64,000 nucleotides of DNA from Silurus meridionalis (taxonomy: Eukaryota; Chordata; Actinopteri; Siluriformes; Siluridae). A program made the translations under genes and the position numbers. Under the pieces are notes generated by a model that worked only from the letters and a program-made list of their open reading frames with translations, ran no database searches and was not told the DNA's origin. The stretch covers positions 1,082,340 through 1,146,339 of the forward strand of contig NC_060905.1 of assembly GCF_014805685.1 (NCBI RefSeq), written 5' to 3'. Shown here one piece after another: positions 49,301-59,912 of the stretch; position 1 is the first letter of the stretch; every line of letters starts with the position of its first letter.

Positions 49301-50886
49301 GAAAGGTGCAGTCTTGAAATGCCATTGGCTTGTGTGGATAGAAATGGGCCAATTCTCCTGGTGTTGTAAAGGAGAAATCAACACCAGTGTGTCAGATTAG
49401 TACTGGGAGACTTTAAAGAATAGTTGATTGTCCATGGTGCAGGTGACCAAAAGCGAGATCATAGAGTTGTCCATGAAGATCTCAGGATATCTGCCAGACA
49501 TACTGAGACCAGAGTAGAGTGAAAAGTAAAGACTGTCTGTGTAAAGGAAATAATGAGTTGTGTATCATTTGCATAGCAGTGGAATGATAAGACATGTGAT
49601 GGAGAACAGAAAATGGCCCAATACTGAGCTTTGTGGTACATTAATAAAAAGACTGCATGAACCAGATGTCGATTCACTCTGATGCTGTGCCATTAATTCC
49701 ATGATTTTTAAGGATGGACAAGAGAGTCTTGTAGATGACTTGTGTTATATGTATTGGGAGTGTCAAAGAGGATGAAGACTGTTAACAGTTTGGCAGATCT
49801 AGCATTATGTGAGTTCTCTATTGATGCTAAAAGGGCAGAATGTGTGGAATGTGCTGTTTTGGAGGCAGATTGTTCAGGAACTTGGATATTTTAGCATTAA
49901 AAAGAGAGTTGTTTTAACAATCAGTAAACACTTATGTTGGATGGACCCAGAGTGAGTTTTTTTCAGGATGAGAATAATTTTGACTAGATGTTATGGAGTT
50001 CTCGATAATAGTGATAAAGGGTACAATGCTTTGTCGGATGGTCTGGAGAATTGTACAAGGAATTGCACCCAGTGGGCAATGATAGGATTGCAGGGTAACA
50101 TGACTTGCAGGATCTCTTCTGTTGCTATAAAAAACGTGTCAGTGAGAGAGAAGGAAGATCCTGAGCATGTAGTATAGGGCTTGAGGTAGGAGTGAAGGTC
50201 TGTCGGATATTTTTTTGCTATACTCATTTTTAAATGGGGATCAATCTTTAGCAGTCTGGGAGGACTGAGTATGTGGAACTGGTTCATTAAGCAGTGAAGA
50301 AACTAAGTGGAGCTTGTGAAGGCTTATAGAAGGCATTCTTGACAGAAGTTACTTCAGTTGAGAATGTGTACAGCAGATCATGGCAAGAGACAGGATTTAT
50401 GTCAAGTAATGGCATCTCTTTGACTTTCTTAGATTTCTTCAATTGCTGTTCTTTTATCATTAGTAATGCACAATAATTCATGGTACTTGTGACTGTGCTG
50501 GTGAAGGTCATGTGTCTGAAGTGTGTGTTATTGTCTCTCTGCAGATTGTGTTATTGTGGTGTCTCAGATGAAGGTTGTGCTGCTCTGACATCAGCTCTGA
50601 GATCAAACCCCTCACATCTGAGAGAACTGGATCTGTTTTGCAATAATTTAGGAGACTCAGAACAGAAGCTGCTCTTCAGTCTTAAACATGATCAACTTCA
50701 CAAACTCCAGAATCTGAGGTGAGTTGAGTTATAAACATTCAAAAACACATTCAGAGACGGTACCCTGGTCATTGTAATTTTCTTCATGACTGTGTTTTGT
50801 ATTTAAAATGACACTAATGTTTAATGTTAATGGTTATCCTGTCAGCTTTAATATAAACCTTATTTTCTTTTATTTTTAGGCTGTAA
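37020..50886 (+). CDS. NLR gene C, complete FISNA-NACHT-LRR receptor (1024 aa)
   Basis: Fish-type NLR, a cytosolic sensor thought to oligomerise through its ATP-binding NACHT domain; the ligand is unknown. Coding exons: 37020-37072, 37262-37372, 37760-37879, 38104-38223, 39749-41542, LRR exons 41812-41985, 45185-45358, 46977-47150, 48702-48875 and 50545-50718, then 50880-50886 with stop TAA at 50884. The exons join without a break to 1024 codons. Residues 1-135 are low-complexity with SCVSMKS-type repeats and no recognisable PYD or CARD. FISNA spans about 136-225. Walker A GVAGIGKT is at 236-243 and Walker [10 protein letters not shown] at 306-314. TSRPAA follows, then winged-helix and helical regions with [15 protein letters not shown] near 530. 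LRRs span 733-1022. The start ATG was chosen because upstream in-frame stops precede it in the same exon, and the gene B counterpart aligns. No B30.2 domain was seen. Confidence 0.88.
37705..37756. repeat. TG microsatellite at NLR C acceptor
   Basis: A (TG)n run of about 50 bases continues directly into the acceptor CAG that ends at 37759. Confidence 0.95.
37760..37879 (+). CDS. Gene C N-terminal repeat exon, first of a near-identical pair
   Basis: Encodes the fish-NLR N-terminal repeat [19 protein letters not shown] followed by a KDQRDS tail. The acceptor is directly preceded by about 50 bases of TG repeat with no polypyrimidine tract (TGTGTGCAG ending at 37759). Its first 90 or so bases differ from exon 38104-38223 at only one silent site. 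Confidence 0.8.
38104..38223 (+). CDS. Gene C N-terminal repeat exon, second of the pair
   Basis: 120 bases, acceptor CTGTGCAG ending at 38103 and donor GTGACA at 38224. It repeats the previous exon almost exactly up to the ACATTTAAA codons. It then switches to a different, basic tail (KKIKSSSRP) before the splice site. Confidence 0.8.
38224..39748 (+). other. Gene C intron before the NACHT exon
   Basis: AT-rich sequence with no recognised exon or complete mobile element and no matching second copy noticed in the window. Confidence 0.45.
39749..41542 (+). CDS. Gene C FISNA-NACHT exon
   Basis: Intact 598-codon exon with acceptor CTTTACAG ending at 39748 and donor GTAAGTAATG at 41543. It contains FISNA, Walker A (40050-40073), Walker B (about 40260-40286), the TSRPAA sensor and the distal helical motif. 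Over the 229 residues shared with the gene A fragment I count 11 amino-acid differences, so the two are recent or homogenised copies. Confidence 0.9.
41986..42960 (+). other. Gene C LRR intron, unassigned part
   Basis: AT-rich, no exon seen. Only short chance frames occur. The preceding donor is GTAGAA, weaker than the GTAAGA used elsewhere. Confidence 0.45.
42965..43170 (-). mobile_element. tRNA-headed SINE
   Basis: On the minus strand the tRNA-like head has box A TAGCTCAGTGGTTAAGG and box B GGTTCAAATCC. It ends with the tail CTGGATAAGGGCGTCTGCC and ATGTAAATG repeats. An adjacent short duplication of the head (CCACCACTGAGCTACCAC) lies at about 43150-43170. Confidence 0.8.
43257..43345. repeat. 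TA microsatellite and poly-T
   Basis: (TA)n at about 43257-43325 followed by a T run of about 18 bases. Confidence 0.9.
43705..45135 (-). mobile_element. RTE-like LINE copy, internally deleted
   Basis: The minus-strand RT frames [32 protein letters not shown] and [16 protein letters not shown] lie between 44520 and 44060. The FADD region is deleted near 44058, and a second deletion joins C-terminal parts near 43850. The upstream leader (about 44815-45135) is nearly the same as 2720-3050 in inverted orientation. Confidence 0.8.
45359..46976 (+). other. Gene C LRR intron
   Basis: After the conserved exon flank (to about 45430) there is AT-rich sequence with no exon, tRNA or recognised complete repeat. 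Confidence 0.45.
47240..48552 (-). mobile_element. Tc1-like transposon with nearly intact transposase
   Basis: The minus frame from 48212 carries a helix-turn-helix region ([20 protein letters not shown]), the [17 protein letters not shown] linker, and catalytic D in WSDESKF. After one in-frame TAG at 47574-47576 come the second D in [11 protein letters not shown] and E in SPIENIW, a DDE-type order. The frame ends early after IIKRKM, and the distal end with its inverted repeat is missing. The 5' terminal repeat ends in GGGGGTTGTA at 48552. Confidence 0.88.
48427..48532. repeat. 48-bp perfect hairpin at the Tc1 end
   Basis: Arms 48427-48474 and 48485-48532 are exact reverse complements around a 10-base spacer. 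The arms contain GTTGGGACACTGTACAAATT. Confidence 0.93.
48876..50544 (+). other. Gene C last LRR intron
   Basis: A SINE-tail remnant (GGCATTTGGCAGACGCCCTA) lies at about 48925-48965. The stretch 49300-49900 resembles a dispersed fish repeat (TGTGTATCATTTGCATAGCAGT, AATACTGAGCTTTGTGG). No exon is seen. Confidence 0.45.
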
Positions 50887-51960
50887 ACAATTTTTCATCT
50901 GATGCAGATTCCAACGAAGAGATTTTTATTAGATGTGCTTCATCACAGAGGTGTTTCCTGGACATGTATTTTGAAGACCATGTTGGTGGTTTTACAGAGA
51001 CGTGTTCCTGTGCTTGCTTGGTGTGATTCTTCATGTGTGTTTAAGAGAGCGGTGCTGCAGAAATAATATCAGTATGAATTAATTATTTTTATTATTATTA
51101 TTAATCCTTTTTTGGAAATCCAGACCTCATAGCAGGACAATAGTCAGGGTTCCAGGTGAGTTCTCTAAATGTAAAAATTCAGACATGTACATACAAGAAT
51201 TGTAATGTATTTAAGGGAAATAATTTCTTGTTATAAAAGTATAAAATGTAAAATAAAATAGTAATATGTATATATCACAAAGAATTCAATATTCGATTAT
51301 CTAATATATAAAGTGATTTTTATCAAGACGAGGAAAGGAAACTTGTAATGATGTTTGATTTACTGAACACTATTGTATAATGCAGTGATTATTAAACAGA
51401 AATGCCTTTCACAGGGGTTACATTAGATGTTCCTCAGGGTTTTTCCATTTACATGAATAATCTACTATTCAAATATTTTTTTAAACATCCTATTCTACAT
51501 TGATTTGCCATTTCCTGGAGTAATATGCTCCACTCTCCTGGGAAGATGTTCCACTGGATTTCTGAGTGTGTTTGTGTGAGATTCTTTTAGCCACAAGGGT
51601 CTGAATAATAAAGATCAGAAGATTCATTTACGAGGTAACCATAATCAAGTGAAACTGAAACCAGTAAACCTGCCTCTCCAAGTTAAAGTGAAGAGAATAT
51701 CTCATTCTACCACATCCAACGATACCCTATACCATTGTGTAGCTTCAACTTTGTGTTAACATTGTGTTTGGGGAGGAACCAGATATGGCTTCAAATATAG
51801 TCCATATAGTGTACGAAATTCTGAACACTATCACACGCTAATAAAACACACTACAGACTGATATCTGTGTCTGGAAAATTCAGAACCTGTCTATGTTTTT
51901 GCAAGAGTGCAAATGTGTGTGTAAGGGTTTATTTTAATGTTCCGTGCATCAGGAACGTTT
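50887..51960 (+). other. Gene C 3' UTR and downstream flank
   Basis: The first 150 bases match the tails of genes A and B. Similarity fades after about 51.2 kb, marking the end of the NLR array. A Tc1-type fragment with GGGAAGATGTTCCACTGGAT lies near 51510-51780. Confidence 0.55.
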
Positions 51961-51964
51961 TCAT

Positions 51965-53190
51965 AGAGCTTCGCTTTTTCCACATTTTGTTATGTTACAC
52001 TTTTATTACAAAATTGATTCTATTTATTTTTGTTCCTCAAAATTATTCGAACAAAACCCCTTAATGACAACATGAAAGACGTTTTTGTTTAAAATTTTAT
52101 TAAAAAATTATAAATCACGTGCATACATTTTCATAGCCGTCACCATGACACTTAAAATTGAGCTCAGGTGCATCCTGTTTCCACTGATCATCCTTGAGAT
52201 GTTTCTACAGCTTGATTGGAGTCCACCTGTGGGAAATTCAGTTGATTGGAGATAATTTAAGAAGTCACACACCTGTCTATAAAAGGTCCCACAGTTACCA
52301 GGGCATGTCAGAACACAAACCAAACCATGAAATCCAAGGAATTGTCTGTAGACCTCTGAGACAGGATCTTTGAGAAGCAGATCTGGGGAAAGGGACATTT
52401 CTGCAGCATTGCAGGTCCCAATGAGCACAGTGACCTCCATCATCCGTAAATGGAAGAAGCTTGGAACCACCAGGACTCTTCCTAGAGCGGCACTACCAGG
52501 CTAATACCATCATCTGGCCAATCCCTACAGTGAAGCATGGTGGTGGCAGCATTTCATCAAACTCAAAAATACTTGAGGCTGTAGAAAGATCATCAGTCAT
52601 AATCACACACTTCAGTGCTTATGTTAGTTATCACTCTCCAGTGTTCTGTAGTGTTTAAAGACTATAATCACACTCTTGATGTCACCCAAATGATGATGAG
52701 GTTGAGATGCTTTTGAGTCTGGTTCCTCTCAAGGTTTCTTATATCATCTAAGGGAGTTTTTCCTTAACCACAGTCGCCCCAGTCTTCATCATCAGAGATA
52801 AACACACATCATTCACCTTCATTCTTAAATTCTGTCAAGCTGCTTTGAGACAATGTCTGTTGTGAAAAGAGGAATAGAAATAAACTTAAACTTAATTCAA
52901 GTCAAGAGTCAAGTTAATTGGTGCCAAAGGAGCTTCAACAAAGTATCGAGCAAAGGCTGTGAAAACGTATGTACATGTGATTTCTTCGTTTTTTTATTTT
53001 AAACAAAAAAATGTAATCAAATATTTAAAAGATTTCAAACAAACTTCTTTTGCATTGTCATTATGGGGTGGTGTTTGTAGAAAATAATGTTTTGAGGAAA
53101 ATAAAGAGTTTATAATAAATTAATTGTGGAATAAAGCTGAAGATAATAAAATGTGGAAAAAGTTCTGTGAAAACTTTCTACATGTAGTTC
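51965..53190 (+). mobile_element. Tc1-like element, internally deleted, with nested repeat
   Basis: The leader contains TTGATTGGAGTCCACCTGTG, ATTGTCTGTAGACCTCTGAG and ATCCGTAAATGGAAGAAGCT, a salmonid-type Tc1 leader. It jumps directly to the distal CAGTGAAGCATGGTGGTGGC near 52530. A dispersed repeat (GAGTCTGGTTCCTCTCAAGG) sits at about 52680-52885, and degraded terminal repeats lie at 51975 and 53155. Confidence 0.75.
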
Positions 53191-53403
53191 TATTCATTAC
53201 AAAAATCATGACAAAAACATGAGCAACAGTTTCTTCCAATCACGGTTCAAGAATGCGATGATAATAAATTTGTCTTTATTTACATTCAAATTCTAGTGGT
53301 TTATTTTCACACTAAGAAACAACTGGTGTTAAGTTTTCTTTCCATGAATTTCTAACACAACGCCTACATCTAAACCACTACAGGACCAACTAAAGCTCTA
53401 CAG

Positions 53404-53451
<48 letters not shown>

Positions 53452-54224
53452 AATGAATGGTCATTTTTTATTGTATGTTTCACAAAAATGATTCATATTA
53501 TTGGCTTTACTTTGTTCTTTAACTCTACTTCATACAGCAGCTTGCATTTTTTTCCAGTTTTTTTTTTTTTAAATCACAGTCCTTTTTAGAGTTTTTCTAT
53601 CTGTAACATTATGGTTGCGTATTGGCCAATAAAATTCATTGAAATATAATGGTTCAGATGCTTATTTTATTCCATCAGACAATAAACACTATTGCGCCAT
53701 GTCTCTGTTGAATTCTGGATTCTGATTGTTGGAGAAGGTGCTGATTGTCTACAGTAGCTACAGCAGAAGTCCAGCTGCCAATCATCATTAAAAGGTTTAT
53801 ATTAATGCCCTCATTTCGACTCGTTATGGTTTCTGTATATAGTTTACATTTTCGGTTGGGTTTTTTCTCCTTTATGGAAGAAGTCTCTAGTGCCAGAGCT
53901 TTCAACCAGTTTACAGTCAGAGATCAAAACCGTGTCGTGTTGAACCCAGAAGGGTGCGGTGTTCGAGAGTCAGTGTTAGTGTTTGTACTTATTTCAGCCA
54001 ATCAGAATCACTTTGTGACTTTATAATGTACTGCATTCACTTTTTTATCATTTTCATGTCTAAAATCATACAGGAGTAAATAGTAATCTATCCCATGAGG
54101 ATTTCCCATAATGCACTGCTTATGTTGAGTCATAATGTAATAATAATGCACTCGAGGGAACGGGGACAAGAGGCAGTGTTTGATGACTGATGGAATAAAA
54201 TCTGTATAGTGCCTGATTTCATGA
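53191..54224. other. Intergenic DNA between the NLR array and ankle1
   Basis: A (TG)n microsatellite at about 53403-53449. Otherwise no gene is recognised. Confidence 0.5.
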
Positions 54225-54230
54225 TTTATT
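54225..54230 (-). terminator. Candidate ankle1 polyadenylation signal
   Basis: AATAAA on the minus strand, 54 bases past the ankle1 stop codon. It is the first canonical hexamer downstream; actual use is not shown. Confidence 0.5.
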
Positions 54231-54284
54231 AATCGGAATAAAAGTGCTCTGTAATGCTCAGCGTGGGACAGACAGCGTGCCACA

Positions 54285-57200
54285 TCATCGTCTGATATCA
54301 GCCGGGCGGAGCTGCCTCTCTCCTTCAGCCAGGAAGATCTGCATGGTTCTGTAGAGCAGGTGAACCCCCAGCATACGCTGCCTCTTAGCAGGCCAAGTGG
54401 AGACCGTCCCATAATAATCTCCTCGCTTCTGATTGGTCAGCATCTTCAGACCTGATGAGAGGATTGAAACAAGTTCATTACACTACCGTTTAGACAGAGA
54501 GAAGAAGAGGAACAGAGATGAATCCCACAGTACCGATGGCATCCACCATGCAGGCCTCGCGTGTGTACGCCTCCACGGGAATGACGTTCTGGAAGCAGTG
54601 CAGCGAGATCACGCCATGGCCGCAGTTCCACACCTGCAGGATGTGCTGCACCTTCGAGCACAGCTTCTAAAAAACACCAAGAAGAAAAACACATGGCTTC
54701 TTCATACAGATGATGATGGTCAGAATTGATGATGATTTTTAGAACCCCTGAGAACCGTAGGCCTCTCTGTTCTCGTACCTTAGAGGATTTGTCTCCACTG
54801 AAATATTCCAGGGCTTCATACAGGTGGCTGTACGGTCGAGAACGTTTGCCCTTTCCCACGTAGAAAATAGAGCTGATGAAAGTCTGGAAACACTCGTGAG
54901 AAGTCATGGCCTGGCTGCGGTACGGCAGATTCCTCGTCACTCTGGATGATTTGGGACCAAATTATATATCACATTTTAAATGCAGAAATAACAGATTAAA
55001 CACTTTTTTTTTTTAGGTGACTGGGATCAAGCAGACCTCACCTGGGCGAGTCTAGACCTCACCTGGGCGAGTCTAGACCTCACCTGGGGCGAGTCTAGAC
55101 CTCACCTGGGCGAGTCTAGACCTCACCTGGGGCGAGTCTAGACCTCACCTGGGGCGAGTCTAGACCTCACCTGGGGCGAGTCTAGACCTCACCTGGGGCG
55201 AGTCTAGACCTCACCTGGGCGAGTCTAGACCTCACCTGGGCGAGTCTAGACCTCACCTGGGCTTGATTGATAGAGTAAACATTTCCTGGTATAATTAGAC
55301 CTCACGTGGGCTAGTCTAGACTTGAGTAAACATTTCTTGGAATAATTAGACTTCACCTGGACTAGTGAAGACGTTACCTGGGGTCGAGTAACAGGTAGTT
55401 GAAGCTGGATTTTATGACTCCTTCACGCCAGCGTTTATTCTGGTCAGGCTGATCGAACTGCTCACACAACGCAAACTCGTCCACTTTACAGTCAGGCAGG
55501 TGGAAGGAGCACAACGCGTTATTCAGCTCTGGACTGTAACCTGAAACTCACACAGGGAAAAAACTCTGCAATGAATAACGACTCACATTAATACTAATTA
55601 CTCCATGAGCTCCTTTCATGTTAGTGTCATGTGTAAACGTAACCGTCTTGTACGTACCGGTGACTGACGCCGGTTGATCCTGCACCGATTTCTGACTCAC
55701 GTGTTTCTTCTGCAGTGTTCTGAATTTCTGGATGTACAGATGCCGCGTGTCCCGATTGATGGGTCCGGGTTCCTCTCCCAATTCCACCAGTTTGCGCCTG
55801 AGCTCTCGGTCTGTTAACCCTTCAGTCTCTGAGCTACTGTGTCTCTGCAGCACCTCGTTTGGACACCGGTTTTCTTTCCCCTTCTCTGGACTTTTGGCTG
55901 CGTTCTGTAACGAGCGCCAGTCGTAGATGACGGTCTCCTCGCTGACGGACGAGCTCAGAGACGTGTTGGATTTCGGAGGGACGTGTGTCTCGATCAGCTC
56001 ATGTCCCTCCTCTGTATCAGTGTAAAGATACTCCACCGGTTCGTCCATGTCTGTGATGAGAGGACGTCCCCCAGGGGTGTAGGACAGGTTTGCGAGCGAT
56101 TGAGTTTGGGATCGGTTGCAGATTCGGCTCATGCTGTATCTCGGGGTGCAGCTGGTGGACTGAACCTCTGGGTTTTGACTGAAACTGGAGCTCGACTCTG
56201 AGCTGGAGCAGGAATGCTGAGAATGGGCTTTCTTGTGTATTTCTGCACCCGACGTGGAAACATCTAAAGTTAAATACTCCTTGTCTTCGGTAAACACGTC
56301 CACCTCTTGGCGGGACGACGAAGATGAGGTTTCACGTTCCGAACTTTCGTCAGCGGAACCTCTTGGAATGATGATGGTATCTGCCATGCTTCCGGAAATA
56401 ATCAGAGTGTCGGCTTGGCTTCCGTGAAGCTGGGAAGATACGCACAGACTGCCCATGTGGGAACTGAGGCCTGTTAGTCCATCATCTTCAGAGGGACGTC
56501 TTTTGGACTCCTTTGGAGTAAGATCTCTGCGCGTTCGTGTCGGAGTAGGGAGCGTCTGCTCGAACAGAGACGAGGCAGAAAAAGACGAGGTGCTGTTCCT
56601 CTGGGAGCAGCGGCTGAGCCGTGACCGGGTCCTGCCTGTGACAAATGGACTCGGAGTGAAGGAAATCGCACCGAGCTGATCATCGGGTGCTTGTGGCTGC
56701 AAAACAAGTTCCTCCTTCCTCCCGTTGTCAGAGTCTATGATCCAACCATCTGGTGGTGAGATGTTTTCAGACGGTAACAGCACCTCGATGGTGGTCTTGT
56801 ACGGCTCGCTGTCGCAGCTGCTGTACTGACTTGACCCGCTGGTACTGCTCACAGCGTCACGCTTTACCTCCACTACTTTATCCACAAATACGTCGTCTTC
56901 GTCCTCCTCCACGTCCCCCACAGCCGGCCCTCCCACTACAGTCTTCTCAAAATCCTCCATGGCGTTTCCTTCTCTGCAGAACACAAACACGTCATCTGGA
57001 GACGTCACATCAATCCCTTGATTCTGCATCACAGTAGTCATGCGCCCCGAGCTCAAGAAGTCGGGATACAGTGAGAAATCAATGCTGGATTCACTCGTGT
57101 CCTCGCTGTTTGGTATCAAATCTGGAAAATACTCGTCGCAGTCCCGGAATGTGACGCTCTTCCGGCCCGGGGTAAAACACCGACCCGGCTGGAGAACCTC

Positions 57201-58180
57201 CGGACTCCTTTTAAAATCCACCCCCGACAGGCGAGTGCTGGAGAGAACTGGAGCATGAGACCCTCCCAGGCCTTCTCTAAACACGTCGCTGTCACGTGCG
57301 TTTAAACCGGAGACGTCGGACAGCCAGGACTCGTGAGGGTCTGTGGGCCGGCGTGTCTCGGATTTCCTGTAAAACGAGGAATATCGAGTGCTGCTGAGCG
57401 GCTCGTCTGCGAAATCGCTCATCAGCGTCAGGTTCCTGCTGCAGTCTCTCATCGAGTGTCCTGAGTAGAGCGCTGGAAAAAATACAAAGACGCGTTTCAG
57501 TGATATTAAGATGCGTGTCCAAGGATGACAAGATGGACATGTATAATAATAACTGCTTTTTTTCCTACACTGTACAGCCAAAGGTTTGTGGACACAATCA
57601 TAAGATCCACATTTAGTCTCCATTCAGTGTTCTAATAAGCTCCAATCTTCTGGAAAGAAGTTCTATTAGATTTGTGTGAAGATTCTTTCAGCCACAACGG
57701 TGTTGGAACAGTCAGGTGATGTAGGTGAGAAGGTGACGAGGTCTGGGGTGCAGTCAGCAGTGTTTAATAGGGTTGGAGCTCTGCAGCAGCAGATCTTCCA
57801 CTTCATCTCATGGAAAGCAGATCTTCATCGAGCTGGTTTGTGCACAGGAGCATCATCATTCTGGAACAGTTGTGGGTCTTCTACTGAACATGAGATTTCA
57901 TGCTTGAGCCTCTATAGACGTCCGATACAACAGTTTTGGAGAAGAACCACATATGGCTGGAAGAACATTAGCGTGCACTGATACTTTTCCCTCCTGGTGT
58001 ATTTACAGACATCTTTATTTCAACACTTAATTCTGTTTACGTTCTAAAACTCTTACAGTAGTGGAATTTGGGTAAATCCTCGTATTCTTGTTGGGGCGTC
58101 CGAGACTCATATTCCTGAAGAATGCTGGCACATTTATTGTTTTCCTCCTGTTCTGCCAAATCCACTGCCTTATTTCCAGT

Positions 58181-58237
<57 letters not shown>

Positions 58238-59912
58238 AGAATGTACAGTTGTGAATAATACACAAAATATATATTATATGTATTAATTTTGTATGTGTTT
58301 AGTGAATAATCATGTGTGAGATCTCTCACCTGATCTCTCAGACTCGGGTCTCCTCCATTCTTCAGCAGGAGTTTGAGGTTCTGATAGCAACCCCATAACG
58401 CTGCGACGTGTAGCGGAGTCAGATCCTCACCAGACCTGAACACACAGCACACGGAAACGCAATAAAAACAATGATGAGGAACAGTGTATGATGGAGAAGA
58501 CTGCAGAATGATAGTGATATAAAACAATACCAGGAGGAAAAAGGAATAAACTCTCTCTCCCACACCTGAGGTTTGGATCAGCGCCGTTCTGCAGGAGAAT
58601 CTTCAGGCACCTGAGGCCTTTTTCAGATTCCTTCCCTGCAGCCAGATGCACCGCAGCCACGCCTTCACCGAGCACCAGGTTGGGTTCTGCTCCTCTCTGT
58701 AGTAAATTATCCACCATCCTGGTACACAAGGAGGAGAAGAAGAGGGAGACGAGGAAAATAAGTGAGGATTTACATAAGCACTTAAATTATTTTTTGGAGT
58801 GGTACGATCCTCTTCTCACTGATCATTTAGAACAATTGAGACACTTTACAAAAGGTGGTATCAAAAGGTTTCGAGACTAGTTATGTTTCACGCCAACAGA
58901 TGGCAGCACAAGGCTGCACGCACAGTCACAGGGAGCACCGACCATCATAAGTCATACATTTTATTTCTTTTTTTTAGATAGAGCTTTTTAATACCACTGC
59001 ATAAATACATGACATGGTGTATCTCTGAATGTTTAAGATGGGCAAGCATCATTAACAATTATTTCATTCTTCCTACACTACATGGCCAAAAGTTAAGATT
59101 TGTATGTGCTTTTTTTTTAGCATCCCATTCCACATTTAGTCTCCATTTGCTAATATAATAACCTCCACTCTTCTAGGAAGATGTTCCACTAGATTTTGGA
59201 ATGTGCTTGTGAAGATTCTATCCAGAGGTTTTGTCCTTTTGCGACTTCTGATGAGTTAATAATAAAATAATACACTGTTTATAAGCACAATAAGAAGAAA
59301 TCGGAGGGAAAGTAGAAAGAAGAAGACAAAAGTAAGAAAGAATGAATATAACTTTTTTTTACTGAAATAACATAAGATAAAAGAGAAACTGAAGAAGTCG
59401 CTTTAAACAAGCACAGACATGTATTGGTGATGGGAAGTCGGGCTCTTCTTAGTGAGTCGGGTCATTTGGTTCGGATCAACAATGTGAACCGACTCTTACT
59501 GCTCCCGAGAAAATGACTCCAAAATGGTAAACTATCACACACACTGTAAGGTTGCACATTTGTTTGCTTCCTTTTTGCTTTGTAATCTATTCTAAATCTT
59601 AATCCACATCTAAAACAGAAAGAGAACCCGCTCGGATCGTGAGCCGACTCTCAATGGTCAAATAAAAGAGCCGTCTCAAAGGAGTCGACTCGCTGCAGCA
59701 TGGAGTCACATTAGCAGTGTATTATTTCGCTGTTCTGTATGAGTGTGTGTGTCCTACTCTAACACTGTATTGTTGAGAGAAATCGAGAGTGTTAGAGCAG
59801 GAAATCTAATTAAACATGTGGTTTATTACAGGAGCTGCACGGATTACCTGACATCCGTCTCGTTTACAGCCGCGTGCAGTAACCGCGCTAAATGGATCCC
59901 CTTTTCGGTCAT
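54285..59912 (-). CDS. ankle1: ANKLE1, ankyrin-repeat and LEM-domain GIY-YIG endonuclease
   Basis: Structure-selective DNA nuclease related to nematode LEM-3, which processes chromatin bridges. Minus-strand exons: 59912-59848 (ATG), 58718-58566, 58435-58330, 58180-58057, 57472-55658, 55540-55378, 54941-54779, 54666-54534 and 54451-54285 (TGA). They join to 962 residues with consistent phases. Ankyrin repeats fill residues about 20-140 (GAEPNLVLGEG, DLTPLHVAALWGC). A serine-rich, apparently disordered region spans about 150-700. The LEM domain is about 700-740 (LTDRELRRKLVELGEE). The GIY-YIG nuclease starts at YLLLD (about 803), continues through YVGKGKRSRPYSHLYEAL (836-853), SLHCFQ and EAYTREACMV (895-904), and ends with TNQKRGDYYG. 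The earlier ATG in exon 1 is out of frame and stops quickly, which supports the chosen start. It is longer than the mammalian protein, mainly in the central region. Confidence 0.93.
55033..55265 (-). repeat. 21-22-bp minisatellite in ankle1 intron 6
   Basis: Eleven copies of GACCTCACCTGGG joined by CGAGTCTA spacers. In the gene's sense each unit reads CCCAGGTGAGGTCTAGACTC, containing CAG/GTGAGG, a good match to the donor consensus. Three further diverged relatives lie between the array and the real donor at 55377. Confidence 0.92.
57567..57995. mobile_element. Non-autonomous Tc1-type element in ankle1 intron 4
   Basis: Starts with CACTGTACAGCCAAAGG and ends near GCACTGATACTTTTCCCTCC. The inside shares CCACATTTAGTCTCCATT and GGAAAGAAGTTCTATTAGAT motifs with the element at 8.6 kb. 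No transposase. Confidence 0.7.
58184..58236. repeat. CA microsatellite abutting an ankle1 acceptor
   Basis: In the gene's sense this is (TG)n running directly into the acceptor GCAG before the exon at 58180. Confidence 0.95.
58737..59840. other. ankle1 intron 1
   Basis: Contains a Tc1-type fragment (CTACATGGCCAAAAGTTAAG, CATTCCACATTTAGTCTCC) at about 59078-59235. No other exon or complete element is seen. Confidence 0.5.

Noticed and set aside
54446..54940. Single long minus-strand open frame through the GIY-YIG region
   Set aside because: Only its first part (54941-54779) is exon. After the donor at 54778 the frame runs into intron and then reads the next exon out of frame.
56753..57258. 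Plus-strand open frames opposite ankle1 exon 5
   Set aside because: They are shadows of the minus-strand coding exon, whose frame matches the ankle1 family and splices correctly at both ends.
58037..58234. Open frame of Cys-Val repeats
   Set aside because: The Cys-Val part is the TG microsatellite before the acceptor; the exon proper starts at 58180.
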